A stretch of DNA of 64,000 nucleotides from CATQHP01 sp965205595. GTDB lineage: Bacteria; Acidobacteriota; Terriglobia; Bryobacterales; UBA6623. The stretch spans positions 372,001 through 436,000 of the forward strand of contig CBDBHI010000012.1 in assembly GCA_965205595.1 (NCBI GenBank), given 5' to 3'. A program made the translations under genes and the position numbers. Each line of letters opens with the position of its first letter. Position 1 is the first letter of the stretch. This document shows positions 36,662-45,303 of this stretch, piece after piece. The notes under the pieces were generated by a model that was given only the letters and a program-made list of their open reading frames with translations, did not search any database and had not been told where the DNA came from.

Positions 36662-37206
36662 ATCTGGCACGTTTTTTCCTAGTGGCTTTGGTGCTATCCG
36701 CCGGGCCGCTTTTTTCGGCTGAATGGACGCCTGAAGTCGAAGCCTCTCGCGGAGGCCAGACACTCGTCACCTATCGCGCCAAGCTCGAGGGCGACTATCT
36801 GGTTGTTCAGCTAAAAGCCGCCGAGGGCTGGCACACGTACGCGATGGACAACAAGCAGCGAGCGACCGAAGTCCTCGCGGGCAAGATGTCGCTCGGCGTC
36901 GAGGAAAGTACCGAGCTGGCCGTCTCGGACGGTCTTGAAGTCATCGGCCCGTGGTACCAGTCGGAACCCAAGGACTTTTCGCAGCCGAAACTTCGCTGGT
37001 TTACCTGGGGATTCGACGAGCCGGCTCTGCTGGCCGCCAAAGTTAAACGCTCCGGAGCAGGCCCGGCGACCGTCACGATTAACGCGCAAGTGTGCGACAG
37101 CGCAAGTTGTCAAGCAGTCAAGACGGAGTTGCAAATTCCGATTGCAGGTAGTGCCCCGAAGACAGATTTCGATATTCAGTTGCTAACTCTCGTTCGTACC
37201 GATTAG
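36658..37206 (+). CDS. DsbD N-terminal (alpha) domain-like thiol-disulfide protein
   Basis: 182 residues with a signal peptide (FFLVALVLSAGPLFSA). The Ig-like beta-sandwich has GWHTYAMDNK near residue 57, and two cysteines, Cys146 and Cys151, in INAQVCDSASC. This matches the position and style of the redox Cys pair of the DsbD alpha domain (Cys-x5-Cys there, x4 here). There is no membrane domain. In DsbD the alpha domain passes electrons to periplasmic thioredoxin-fold partners. The ATGA overlap with the selenoprotein gene suggests a stoichiometric, shared function. A hairpin follows the gene. Confidence 0.75.
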   Translation: MNLARFFLVALVLSAGPLFSAEWTPEVEASRGGQTLVTYRAKLEGDYLVVQLKAAEGWHTYAMDNKQRATEVLAGKMSLGVEESTELAVSDGLEVIGPWYQSEPKDFSQPKLRWFTWGFDEPALLAAKVKRSGAGPATVTINAQVCDSASCQAVKTELQIPIAGSAPKTDFDIQLLTLVRTD

Positions 37207-37219
37207 CTTCCACGCCCAC

Positions 37220-37246
37220 ATCGCCTCGCCCTCACTTCGAGGCGAT
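37220..37246 (+). terminator. Possible transcription terminator hairpin
   Basis: A perfect 9-bp stem, ATCGCCTCG with CGAGGCGAT, encloses a 9-nt loop, starting 13 nt after the DsbD-alpha-like gene. It lacks a clear U-tract, so intrinsic termination is uncertain. Confidence 0.5.
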
Positions 37247-37375
37247 CGTTCCAACATGTTTTGGAGCATACGAGTTCTCACCGCATTTGACCCATTGGAA
37301 CGCACTGCCCGCCTACGGAGAGGTGATTTGGGGTTCTGCGTTCACAAACGTGCATCATGCTAGTCTGCTAAATTC

Positions 37376-37582
37376 GTGACCAAATTGCTCCAGAGGTGTC
37401 CGATCTGCGCCAAGCGGACCGACCCAAAATTGAATTGCTACCCGTTCTGCAGTGAGCGCTGTCGCACGCAAGATCTGGCCAATTGGTCGACCGAGGCCTA
37501 CGCCGTCTCAAGTCCAATAACCGAAGCCGACGAAAACTTCGATAGTGTCGACTCCAGCCCGGAGTCGGAAGATTATGCCTAG
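37376..37582 (+). CDS. yacG: YacG-type zinc-finger DNA gyrase inhibitor
   Basis: 68 residues with a GTG start. The zinc ligands are Cys8 and Cys11 (RCPICAKR) and Cys25 and Cys29 (YPFCSERC), followed by the family signature TQDLANWSTEAY. E. coli YacG binds gyrase B and inhibits its DNA binding. The acidic C-terminus is variable. Its last bases overlap the pgpA start by 8 nt. Confidence 0.88.
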   Translation: MTKLLQRCPICAKRTDPKLNCYPFCSERCRTQDLANWSTEAYAVSSPITEADENFDSVDSSPESEDYA

Positions 37583-38042
37583 CCGCCGAACGGCGTTCGT
37601 TCTGGCAACCTGGTTCGGCTGCGGCTATTCGCCGCTGGCCCCCGGTACGGTCGGCTCAATCGGCGCTTTGATTGTCGCCTGGGCGGCAATCACCGCTGGC
37701 GGAATTCCGGCCTGGGTGTTCGGACCGGCCGCGCTGTTGCTATTTCCGGTAGCGGCGTGGTCGGCGGGCAAGGTTGAGCAATCCCTCGGCAGCGAGGACC
37801 CACAAATCGTTGTGATCGACGAGGTCGTCGGCCAGTGGCTGGCGCTCGCGCCGATCGTCGCATCGAATTGGCAGCATTGGCTGTGGGCACTGATTTTATT
37901 TCGCCTGTTCGACATCGCTAAACCATTCGGCATCCGAAAACTGGAGGAAATTGACGGGGGCAAGGGGGTCGTTGCGGACGATGCCGCCGCCGGGGCCTGC
38001 GCTATGATTGTGATGCTAGCGATTCGGTGGCTGTTGCCCTGA
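37575..38042 (+). CDS. pgpA: Phosphatidylglycerophosphatase A
   Basis: 155 residues, membrane protein. YSPLAPGTVGSIGAL at the start and VIDEVVGQWLALAP in the middle, with RLFDIAKPFGIRKLEE afterwards, are the PgpA signature regions. It dephosphorylates phosphatidylglycerophosphate to phosphatidylglycerol. The ATG at 37575 matches the family start; it overlaps yacG. Confidence 0.93.
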   Translation: MPSRRTAFVLATWFGCGYSPLAPGTVGSIGALIVAWAAITAGGIPAWVFGPAALLLFPVAAWSAGKVEQSLGSEDPQIVVIDEVVGQWLALAPIVASNWQHWLWALILFRLFDIAKPFGIRKLEEIDGGKGVVADDAAAGACAMIVMLAIRWLLP

Positions 38043-38057
38043 TTTCAGCGCATTTTC

Positions 38058-39074
38058 ATGCCCAAAGACTCGGCCTCCGGACCCAAGATCGAACACGTTT
38101 CGCCACCCGCCGCGATATCCGGCGGCTTGCTCGAACTGCGCGGTATGGGATTGACCTCTGCTGTTGGGCAACAGCCTTCGGTGCGCTTCGGCGACGTCAA
38201 AGGTCGATTAGTTGTCGCGGGGTCGCAGCGAGTGATCGTGAGCGTCCCGGACGAGGCAGTCGACGGCCGTTTAATTGTCGATGCCGGTGACAAACAGAGC
38301 GCTCCGTACATCTGTTCGCTCGGCTTCGTGCTAGCGGAAAACCTGCATCCTGTGGCCGCGCCCGCCGTTGATGCTTTTGGTAATGTCTTTACGACCCGCA
38401 GCGGCTCGCGTGGAGAGAAGCTCCCCGCCTCGGTTTTCAAGATCGATCTTGAGGGAAACGTCAAACCCTTCATTTCTGACATCGTCAATCCTACCGGGCT
38501 GCTGTTTCGGCCAGACGGTAACTTGTTGATATCGAGCCGTCACACCGGAACGATCTATCAAGTCACGCCCGATAGCCAGATGGAAGTCTATGCCGAGGGC
38601 ATGGGCGTGGCAACCGGTTTGGCGATCGACGCCCACGACAACGTCTACGTGGGCGATCGCACCGGCACAATTTTTAAGATCAGTCCCTCGCGCCAAATTT
38701 ACGTTTACGCAACCTTAGAGCCCTCGGTCGCGGCGTTCCACTTGGCTTACGGAGAAGACGATAATCTTTACGTCTCGGGCCCGACGACTTCAAGCTTTGA
38801 CTGTATTTATCGGGTCGACCAGACCGGCGACGTTTCGGAGTTCCGTCGCGGTTTTGGGCGCCCCCAGGGAATTGCATTCGACGCTGTCGGGCGGCTTTAC
38901 CTTTGCGCCTCTTACAGGGGCAGTTATGGGGTTTTCCGGCTTAACGACGACGCATCTGTCGAGCAGATCGTCTCGGGCCCAGGCATCGTGGGCTTGGCGT
39001 TTGCAAACAATCAGGACATGATTGTGACGACCACATCAGCCGTTTACAAGATCGCGACGACCGGTTGGCTCTAA
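38058..39074 (+). CDS. IPT/TIG domain plus NHL/SMP-30-type propeller protein
   Basis: 338 residues, no signal peptide. Residues 8-90 resemble an IPT/TIG immunoglobulin-like domain (IEHVSPPAAISGGLLELRG). The rest is a beta-propeller with repeated strands such as NPTGLLFRPDGNLLIS, ATGLAIDAHDNVYVGD and PQGIAFDAVGRLYLCAS. Function unknown; binding rather than catalysis is likely. It lies between pgpA and cinA with short gaps, in an apparent operon. Confidence 0.78.
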   Translation: MPKDSASGPKIEHVSPPAAISGGLLELRGMGLTSAVGQQPSVRFGDVKGRLVVAGSQRVIVSVPDEAVDGRLIVDAGDKQSAPYICSLGFVLAENLHPVAAPAVDAFGNVFTTRSGSRGEKLPASVFKIDLEGNVKPFISDIVNPTGLLFRPDGNLLISSRHTGTIYQVTPDSQMEVYAEGMGVATGLAIDAHDNVYVGDRTGTIFKISPSRQIYVYATLEPSVAAFHLAYGEDDNLYVSGPTTSSFDCIYRVDQTGDVSEFRRGFGRPQGIAFDAVGRLYLCASYRGSYGVFRLNDDASVEQIVSGPGIVGLAFANNQDMIVTTTSAVYKIATTGWL

Positions 39075-39099
39075 TTGCACATGTTTGGGTCAACGCCCC

Positions 39100-40362
39100 A
39101 TGAATGCTGAAATCATTGCCGTCGGTTCGGAACTACTGACTCCCCAGCGCATCGATACAAATTCGCTATTCATCACCCAGAAGCTTGGTGAACGCGGCAT
39201 AGAAGTCGTTCGCAAGTCCGTCGTTGGCGACGATCACGATCGACTGACGTCCGAGATTAGACGCTCTCGCGACGCCGTAGAAATCGTAGTCCTAAGCGGC
39301 GGCCTTGGCCCGACGCTTGACGACCTTACCCGCGACGCGGCCGCCGCGGCCGTTGGCCGCGGGCTGGAGTTTCACGACTCGATCGTGGAGCAGATCGCCG
39401 AACGATTCCGGCGGTTCAACCGCGAGATGGCAGAGGTAAATAAGCGCCAGGCGTACATTCTCGAGGGCGCGGAGATTCTTGAAAACCCGAACGGGACCGC
39501 GCCGGGCCAGTGGTTCGAAGATGAGCGCGGCATTCTGATCCTGCTACCCGGCCCGCCTCGCGAACTGAAGCCGCTGTTCGAAAAGGCTTGTCTGCCGCGG
39601 CTAGACCGACGCGAATCGCCATACCGTTATTTCACGCACTCGATGCGTGTCGCGGGCATTGGCGAGTCTGATGTTGATCAGCGTATCGGCCCGATTTACT
39701 CGGTCGAAGAACGAGTCGCAACAACGATTCTTTCAGCGCCGGGTGATATTCAAATTCACCTACGCGCCCGCGCCCAAACCGAAGTCGAGGCACGCGAAAT
39801 CGCGGAATCTCTCGGGGCGAACATACAGGGCGAGCTTGGTGAGGCGGTTTATACGCTGCTCAACGAACCTCTGGAGGCAGTCGTCGCCGGCCTGCTGCGA
39901 GCGAAGGGCTTGAAGCTGGCCGCCGCCGAAAGTTGTACCGGGGGTCTGCTGGCCGGGAAGATCACTGACGTTCCCGGCAGCTCGGAGTTTTTCGCCGGCA
40001 GCTTCGTCAGCTACAGCAACAACGCCAAGATCAACTGGCTCGGCGTCGACCCCGCGATTCTCGAAGCGCACGGCGCGGTCAGCGAGCCGACGTCGGCAGC
40101 TATGGCCGAGGCCGCGCGCGACCATGCGGCGAAGGTCTTGGGCGGCCCGGCAATCGGCATCTCGACCACCGGCATTGCGGGCCCCGGGGGCGGTACGGAC
40201 GAAGATCCCGTAGGCACGGTTTACTTTGGCATCGCCGATGACAACGGTGTGATCGTTAAGCGCCGACAACTAGGCGGGGGGCGCGATCGGGTTCGTACGC
40301 TAGCCGTACACACCGGGCTTGAGCTTCTTCGACGCCGGGTGTTGGGTCTGCTCGATTCGTAG
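39100..40362 (+). CDS. cinA: CinA-family nicotinamide-nucleotide amidohydrolase
   Basis: 420 residues. The N-terminal molybdopterin-binding-like domain starts AEIIAVGSELLTPQRIDTNS and has VVLSGGLGPTLDDLTRD. The C-terminal PncC deamidase domain has AAESCTGGLLAGKITDVPGS and ISTTGIAGPGGGT. Both domains appear complete. The enzyme recycles pyridine nucleotides and repairs NMN. The ATG at 39100 is the normal family start. Confidence 0.94.
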   Translation: MNAEIIAVGSELLTPQRIDTNSLFITQKLGERGIEVVRKSVVGDDHDRLTSEIRRSRDAVEIVVLSGGLGPTLDDLTRDAAAAAVGRGLEFHDSIVEQIAERFRRFNREMAEVNKRQAYILEGAEILENPNGTAPGQWFEDERGILILLPGPPRELKPLFEKACLPRLDRRESPYRYFTHSMRVAGIGESDVDQRIGPIYSVEERVATTILSAPGDIQIHLRARAQTEVEAREIAESLGANIQGELGEAVYTLLNEPLEAVVAGLLRAKGLKLAAAESCTGGLLAGKITDVPGSSEFFAGSFVSYSNNAKINWLGVDPAILEAHGAVSEPTSAAMAEAARDHAAKVLGGPAIGISTTGIAGPGGGTDEDPVGTVYFGIADDNGVIVKRRQLGGGRDRVRTLAVHTGLELLRRRVLGLLDS

Positions 40363-40394
40363 CGACGTAGCAATCCGCGGACTTCGATTCAAGC

Positions 40395-40907
40395 CTAACT
40401 CAGCTTGCTGCCACGCGCGTCGGCTAAGATCCCACGAAGCAGCTCGATTCCGTCTTGATCGAAATAGCGCTTGGGTAGAACATATTGCTCCTCAGGCGAT
40501 GGTGAAAGAAGAAAACTGCTCCGAGTTTCTGTCGAGTCCCAGAGGTCATCCCACGACATCCAGCCGTTGTGCTTTCCGACAGTTACTTCGAGCCCGCTCG
40601 GACATACGTGGTAGTGCAGCCGCAAGGGCTCCCCACCCCGACGGCGAAAATCCATCTGGGTAATTCGCGCCACAAATCCAACCGCGAGCAGCGCGCCGAC
40701 CACAAGCGGGGCCAACACCCATAGCAGCCATTGGGCGCCGAAAAACCAGATGGCAAGGCAGGTCAAGCTCACGACCACGGCATAGACGACGAGCCCCGTG
40801 CGAGCTCGCTTTGCGAACAGTGTCATAGCTGCGAGAAATCCATCGCCGAAACCGACTACCGCATCGATGTCGAGAGTTTCAGACTTCTTGTGAAGATCGT
40901 ACGCCAC
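40395..40907 (-). CDS. YcxB-like membrane protein
   Basis: 170 residues, GTG start. Two adjacent membrane helices (LVVYAVVVSLTCLAIWFF and LLWVLAPLVVGALLAVGFV) precede a C-terminal domain resembling the YcxB-like family (VCPSGLEVTVGKHNGWMSWDDL and YVLPKRYFDQDGIELLRGIL). Function unknown. It converges with cinA. Confidence 0.7.
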   Translation of the reverse strand: MAYDLHKKSETLDIDAVVGFGDGFLAAMTLFAKRARTGLVVYAVVVSLTCLAIWFFGAQWLLWVLAPLVVGALLAVGFVARITQMDFRRRGGEPLRLHYHVCPSGLEVTVGKHNGWMSWDDLWDSTETRSSFLLSPSPEEQYVLPKRYFDQDGIELLRGILADARGSKLS

Positions 40908-41283
40908 CTAATCCGCCATCTTAGCGCCCCGCCCAATCCGTCTGTACTCATCCATCTCAGGTCTGCGGCGCACTTGATCGATGCGAAGAGCAGGCCGAAA
41001 GCCGTCTCGTCGCGGAGACTGTGGTGACAATGCGAGGCCTCGCCCCGCAGTCTTGCGGGATTCACGCAAAATTTGTCATTTGAACCATTCTCCTCTCTTG
41101 TGGACACAGCTTGGCCGTCGAAATGTCCGGATTTGGCCGGTTCTGGCCGGATTTCGCTAAAAATCTCCGGCCGGGGCGACCCGCCAGACTTACCTTTTGA
41201 ATTCCGTCAAACTCTACAAAGCAGAGCGGGAAAACTCCTCGCGTGCTCATCCGATTCGGTCCGCTGGCCGCATCATGAATGCT

Positions 41284-41440
41284 GCCCGGTGGCCGGATTT
41301 GGCGGGGTTTCTGTGAAATTTCGAGCCTCCTTGCAGGGCTTTCCGCCACCTCCAGGTATAGTGTACGGCTCGTGTGTACGGTTTTCGGCCGACCGTATCG
41401 CTAAGTTGCTGATTTATAAAGGCAAAAGAAATTTCAAGAG
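41284..41440 (+). repeat. Left inverted-repeat arm of the Roco island, outer part
   Basis: The reverse complement of this segment aligns with 47470-47668 at roughly three-quarters identity by eye. Shared stretches include GGCCGAAAAC, GTACACACG, TACACTATAC and CCAAATCCGGCCAC. Homology stops where the group II intron begins and resumes after it. Further CCGGATTTGGCCGG-type motifs continue leftwards to about 41120. Confidence 0.75.
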
Positions 41441-43353
41441 CGCCGGGATAAACCGGCATGTTGTTGGGAATGAAAGAGTCCTACAAGGAAGGAGTTAGCG
41501 AGCCACCTTGGCCCCGAGTTTTGCGGACGGCGTCGCGAGGCGACGGTCGAAGCGTAAACAGGGGTGCCGGCGGGCCGGGCTATTGAGCTTCGAAAATTCT
41601 TGTCTCAGGGCGCCGACCACGTTTGAAAGATGGGAAGGCAACACGGGCGTTCGCGTGATTCGCGAGTGGACGTCCGGCCCTGCGTAGTCTGAGAACCTGA
41701 GCACGTCGAGAAACAACATGCACGAGAACCGGGAGACCTCTGGAGTGTCTCGAGCTGATCGAGACCGGTCCGAGAAGGCGCTAAGCCGAACGGCGGGCAT
41801 GTACGCTCCAGAGGAGTCTGACTGCGCCGTAGTACCTGTGAACCGACCGAACAAAGAGAGGCAACTCTTGGCGGAGGCCGGGGAGGGAAGGGTGCAGACC
41901 AAGGAGAACAGCGAAGGGTCCTACACGAGCCCGACACGGAGCGGGAAAAGAGTGTCCCAAGGACTTGGAGGTGTGCGTCGAACAGCCAAAGAGAGGAGGC
42001 AGGAAAGGTTCAGCGCTTTGCTCCACCATCTGAACGTGGATCAACTACGGGAAAGCTTTTACTCGCTACAGAGAAAAGCCGCGCCTGGAGTCGACGGCGT
42101 GACGTGGCGGGAGTACGAGACCGGGCTTGAGGATCGACTGGTCGATCTGCACAGCCGGGTGCATCGGGGTAAGTATCGGGCGCAGCCCTCGCGGAGAGTC
42201 TATATCGAGAAGGCCGACGGGCGGCAACGTCCGTTGGGCATTGCGGCGCTGGAGGACAAGATCGTCCAACAGGCCGTAGTGACGATCCTCAATCAAATCT
42301 ATGAGGTCGACTTCAAGGGCTTTTCGTACGGGTTTCGACCGGGACGCGGTCCGCATCAGGCGCTCGATGCGCTGTCGGTGGGGATCGAATCCAAGCGCGT
42401 GAACTGGGTGTTGGACTGTGATGTGCGGTCGTTCTTCGACACGGTGTCGCATGAATGGCTGGACAAGTTCATCCGGCACCGCGTGGCCGATTCGAGGGTA
42501 CTTCGTCTGATCCAGAAATGGCTGAAGGCGGGCATATCCGAGGAGGGCGAATGGTTGGAGACCAAGGTAGGGACTCCGCAAGGGGCGGTGATTTCACCGC
42601 TATTAGCGAATATCTATCTTCATTATGTTTTCGATTTGTGGGTGGAAGCCTGGCGCAAGAAAGTGGCAACGGGCGACGTGATCGTCGTTCGTTACGCCGA
42701 CGACATTGTGGTGGGCTTTGAGCACCGGGTGGAAGCGGAACGGTTTCGGAGAGAGCTTCAAGAACGTTTCGCCAAGTTCGGTCTGGAACTTCATGCGGGC
42801 AAGACGCGGTTGATCGAGTTTGGGCGGTTCGCCGCCCAGAACCGGACGAGACGGGGCGAGGGAAAGCCGGCGACCTTCGATTTCTTGGGCTTCACGCATT
42901 ATTGTGGGAAGCGCAGGAAGACGGGCACGTTTACCGTCTGGCGCAAGACGGTTAAGAGGCGGATGGTGGCGAAGCTGCATCAGTTGAAGGCAGTTCTGCG
43001 TCGCCGGATGCACGAGCCGACGGCGCTGGTCGGGGCCTGGCTGAAGCGGGTCGTCGAGGGCTTTTACCAATACCACGCGGTTCCGGGCAACTCGGATCGG
43101 CTGGCGTTGTTCCAATACCGGCTGCGCATGCTGTGGCGACGCGTGTTGTTTCGTCGCAGTCAGAAGGGACGCAAGTCCTGGAAGAGACTCAACCGACTGT
43201 TGGACCGCTGGATTCCTCGCCCTCGCGTTCTGCATCCTTATCCGCCGGAGCGTTTCTACGCCAATCATCCGAGGTAGGAGCCCAGTGCATTAGCAGTGCA
43301 CGCTGGGATCTGTGCGGGGGGTGCCGGGCGACCGGCATCCCTACCGCGATAAT
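41440..43353 (+). mobile_element. Group II intron with maturase gene
   Basis: About 1.9 kb. The 3-prime end shows a domain V-like hairpin at 43278-43310: a GAGCCCAGTGCA 5-prime strand carrying the AGC triad, paired with GCTGGGATC. A domain VI-like hairpin at 43311-43350 has a long GC stem with a GCGA loop and a candidate bulged A in CCTACCG. The boundaries are set to within a few bases by comparing the interrupted left repeat arm with the uninterrupted right arm. The 5-prime end reads GCGCC rather than a clear GUGYG, so the exact first base is uncertain. The intron lies on the same strand as the Roco gene, upstream of it. Confidence 0.8.
41718..43277 (+). CDS. ltrA: Group II intron reverse transcriptase/maturase
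   Basis: 519 residues. The reverse-transcriptase domain (about 95-370) has the catalytic RYADDIVVGF (YADD) motif, GTPQGAVISPLLANIYLHYV, and FSYGFRPGRGPHQAL. The C-terminal maturase (domain X) region follows, ending in SWKRLNRLLDRWIPRPR. There is no HNH endonuclease domain, so retrohoming would have to use a nicked or single-stranded target. The frame is intact, so the intron may be active. The first 90 residues are atypical and the true start could be later. Confidence 0.93.
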   Translation: MHENRETSGVSRADRDRSEKALSRTAGMYAPEESDCAVVPVNRPNKERQLLAEAGEGRVQTKENSEGSYTSPTRSGKRVSQGLGGVRRTAKERRQERFSALLHHLNVDQLRESFYSLQRKAAPGVDGVTWREYETGLEDRLVDLHSRVHRGKYRAQPSRRVYIEKADGRQRPLGIAALEDKIVQQAVVTILNQIYEVDFKGFSYGFRPGRGPHQALDALSVGIESKRVNWVLDCDVRSFFDTVSHEWLDKFIRHRVADSRVLRLIQKWLKAGISEEGEWLETKVGTPQGAVISPLLANIYLHYVFDLWVEAWRKKVATGDVIVVRYADDIVVGFEHRVEAERFRRELQERFAKFGLELHAGKTRLIEFGRFAAQNRTRRGEGKPATFDFLGFTHYCGKRRKTGTFTVWRKTVKRRMVAKLHQLKAVLRRRMHEPTALVGAWLKRVVEGFYQYHAVPGNSDRLALFQYRLRMLWRRVLFRRSQKGRKSWKRLNRLLDRWIPRPRVLHPYPPERFYANHPR

Positions 43354-43462
43354 CGCGGGACGGCTCTCTCGGGGCGGGCTCCGTCTTGGCAGCGGCGAGA
43401 CTCATTCGCCCGGCATCATGGACGCTGAGATCGCTGGAAGCTACTAGTTCATAAAAGCCCTA
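43351..43462 (+). repeat. Left inverted-repeat arm of the Roco island, inner part
   Basis: Continuation of the left arm after the intron. Its reverse complement aligns with 47340-47462, including an exact 16-base match (GAGATCGCTGGAAGCT at 43427 against 47357-47372) and the GGGCTCCGTCTTGGC/GGGTTCCGTCTCGGC block. The right arm has about 25 additional bases. The remaining bases to the Roco start presumably hold its promoter. Confidence 0.72.
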
Positions 43463-43584
43463 CCGCGAGGCTGTCCCGGATCTCCTCGGAGTCTCGTTGT
43501 GAGAGTGGGAAGAACGTCGACCGGAGGCGCGCTCAACAAATTGAGGCTTCAGAAGACGCGAGCGCACTACTATAGAATCGACGC

Positions 43585-45303
43585 ATGACTCGCGACGAAG
43601 TCCTAGCTCTGATCTCAGGGGCCGAACGCGACGGTCGAGAGGAGCTCGGGCTATGGAATCAGCGAATCGGCGAGTTGCCGCCCGAGATCGGTCGCCTCAA
43701 GAAGCTAAAGCACATCGACCTCGAAGGCAACGGTCTCACAAGTCTACCCGCCGAACTCTTTGAACTGGAATCGCTCGAACGATTGGACTTGAGGAATAAT
43801 GCGCTTCCCACCCTGCCACCCTCGATCGCTAAGCTCAAACGCCTCGAAGCACTGTATGTCCAAAGGAACGAGTTTAGCGCGCTACCGGTCGAACTGGCTA
43901 GGTGCACAAAACTGAAGACACTCGGTTTGGACGGTCGTCAGCTCTCCTCACTCCCTCCCGAAATCGCTCAACTCCAAAACCTCTCGACGCTGGACCTCCA
44001 AAACAATCAGCTCCCGGAGGAGTATCAGCGCCCGTGGAGCGAACTTCGCACCTATCTGGCGAGCCTGGCCGAGGGTGAACCGCTCTACGAAGCCAAGCTG
44101 TTGCTCGTAGGCGAAGGCGACGTCGGCAAGACTTGCCTGTCGAAGGCGATGCGGGCCGCGCCGGGCACCTGGAGTCAAGTTTTTAACGAGAAAAGTCAAA
44201 CTACACCGGGCATCAAAATCGACATTGGTAGTCTCAAGGTGCCGAACAGCCAGGCTGGCAGTAGCGAACCGATCAGCATCAATATCTGGGATTTTGGCGG
44301 CCAAGAGCGCTACTACATCACCCATCAATTTTTCTTCAGCCCGCGCGCCCTGTACTGCCTAGTGTGGCGCCCGCGCAAGGGTCACAGCGCCGGGAACGTA
44401 GAAGAATGGATGGAGCGTATTGAGCGCCGGGTGCCGAACGCCCGTGTGCTCGTGATCTCAACGCACTGCGACGAGCCGGGCAACCCCGAGTTGGACGAAG
44501 GGGATCTGCAATCGAAGTTCGGCGAGATGATTGCCGGGTTCCATGCGATCGACAATAAGTCCGGCACGGGTATTCCTGAATTGCTCGAGGCCATCGGGAA
44601 GGAGGCGTCCGGACTCGAGCAGATGGGCCGGCCGTTTAACCCTCGCTGGAAGGCGGTACGCGACGAGGCCCTTGGACTGGCCGGCGAATGCCCGGAGCTG
44701 ACGCGCGACGCCGTCGACGAGATGGCGAAGAAGCAAGGTCTCAGCGACGACGATACCGACGTATTGCTCGATCTGCTTCACGACCTCGGCCGCGTCGTAT
44801 ATTACCGCCACGACGAGGGTTTGCGCGATCGTGTGGTGATCAACCCAGAGTGGCTGACGCAAGCTATTGGCTACGTCTTGAACGACGAAGTCACCATCGA
44901 AAACAACGGCGAGTTGCTACACAGCCGTCTCGACGACATTTGGCGCAAACACGGCAATGAGGCGAAGGAGTGGATCGTCTACGAGCGTAAGTACCATCCG
45001 TTCTTTCTGCGGTTGATGGAGAAGTTTGACATCAGCTACCGGCTGCCGGACCGCCCCACCGACAAGCTTGCGAGCTTGGTGGCGCAGTCGGTCGAATTCA
45101 AGGCTCCAGCACTGCCGTGGAAAATCGATACAACTTTGGCCGCGGGGCAAAAGGAGTTGTCGCTCATCTGCGAAATGGATCACCGGCCGGACGGGCTGAT
45201 GGCATGGATGACGGTGCGCAATCATCGCTTCGCGCGGGAACATCAGCGGTCGCACTGGCGCTACGGCGTGTTTTTGTCGGACTTGGGCCAAGAGGCGCTA
45301 GTA
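43585..45303 (+). pseudogene. Roco-family GTPase, 5-prime part (LRR-Roc-COR), split by IS630
   Basis: 573 codons before the insertion; readthrough into the IS adds five residues and a stop. Leucine-rich repeats occupy about 15-150 (for example LPPEIGRLKKLKHIDLEGNGL). The Roc GTPase follows: P-loop GEGDVGKT, switch II region WDFGGQERYY, and STHCDE in the place of the guanine-specificity motif. A COR-type region (about 350-573) ends at the insertion point. Joining this codon series to the part at 46419 across the duplicated TA gives an uninterrupted frame of about 866 residues. Bacterial Roco proteins are multidomain GTPases; their roles are mostly unknown. Confidence 0.88.

Noticed and set aside
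41073..41498. Open frames in the left repeat arm
   Set aside because: They span repeat DNA, have no start signals and are not maintained in the right arm.
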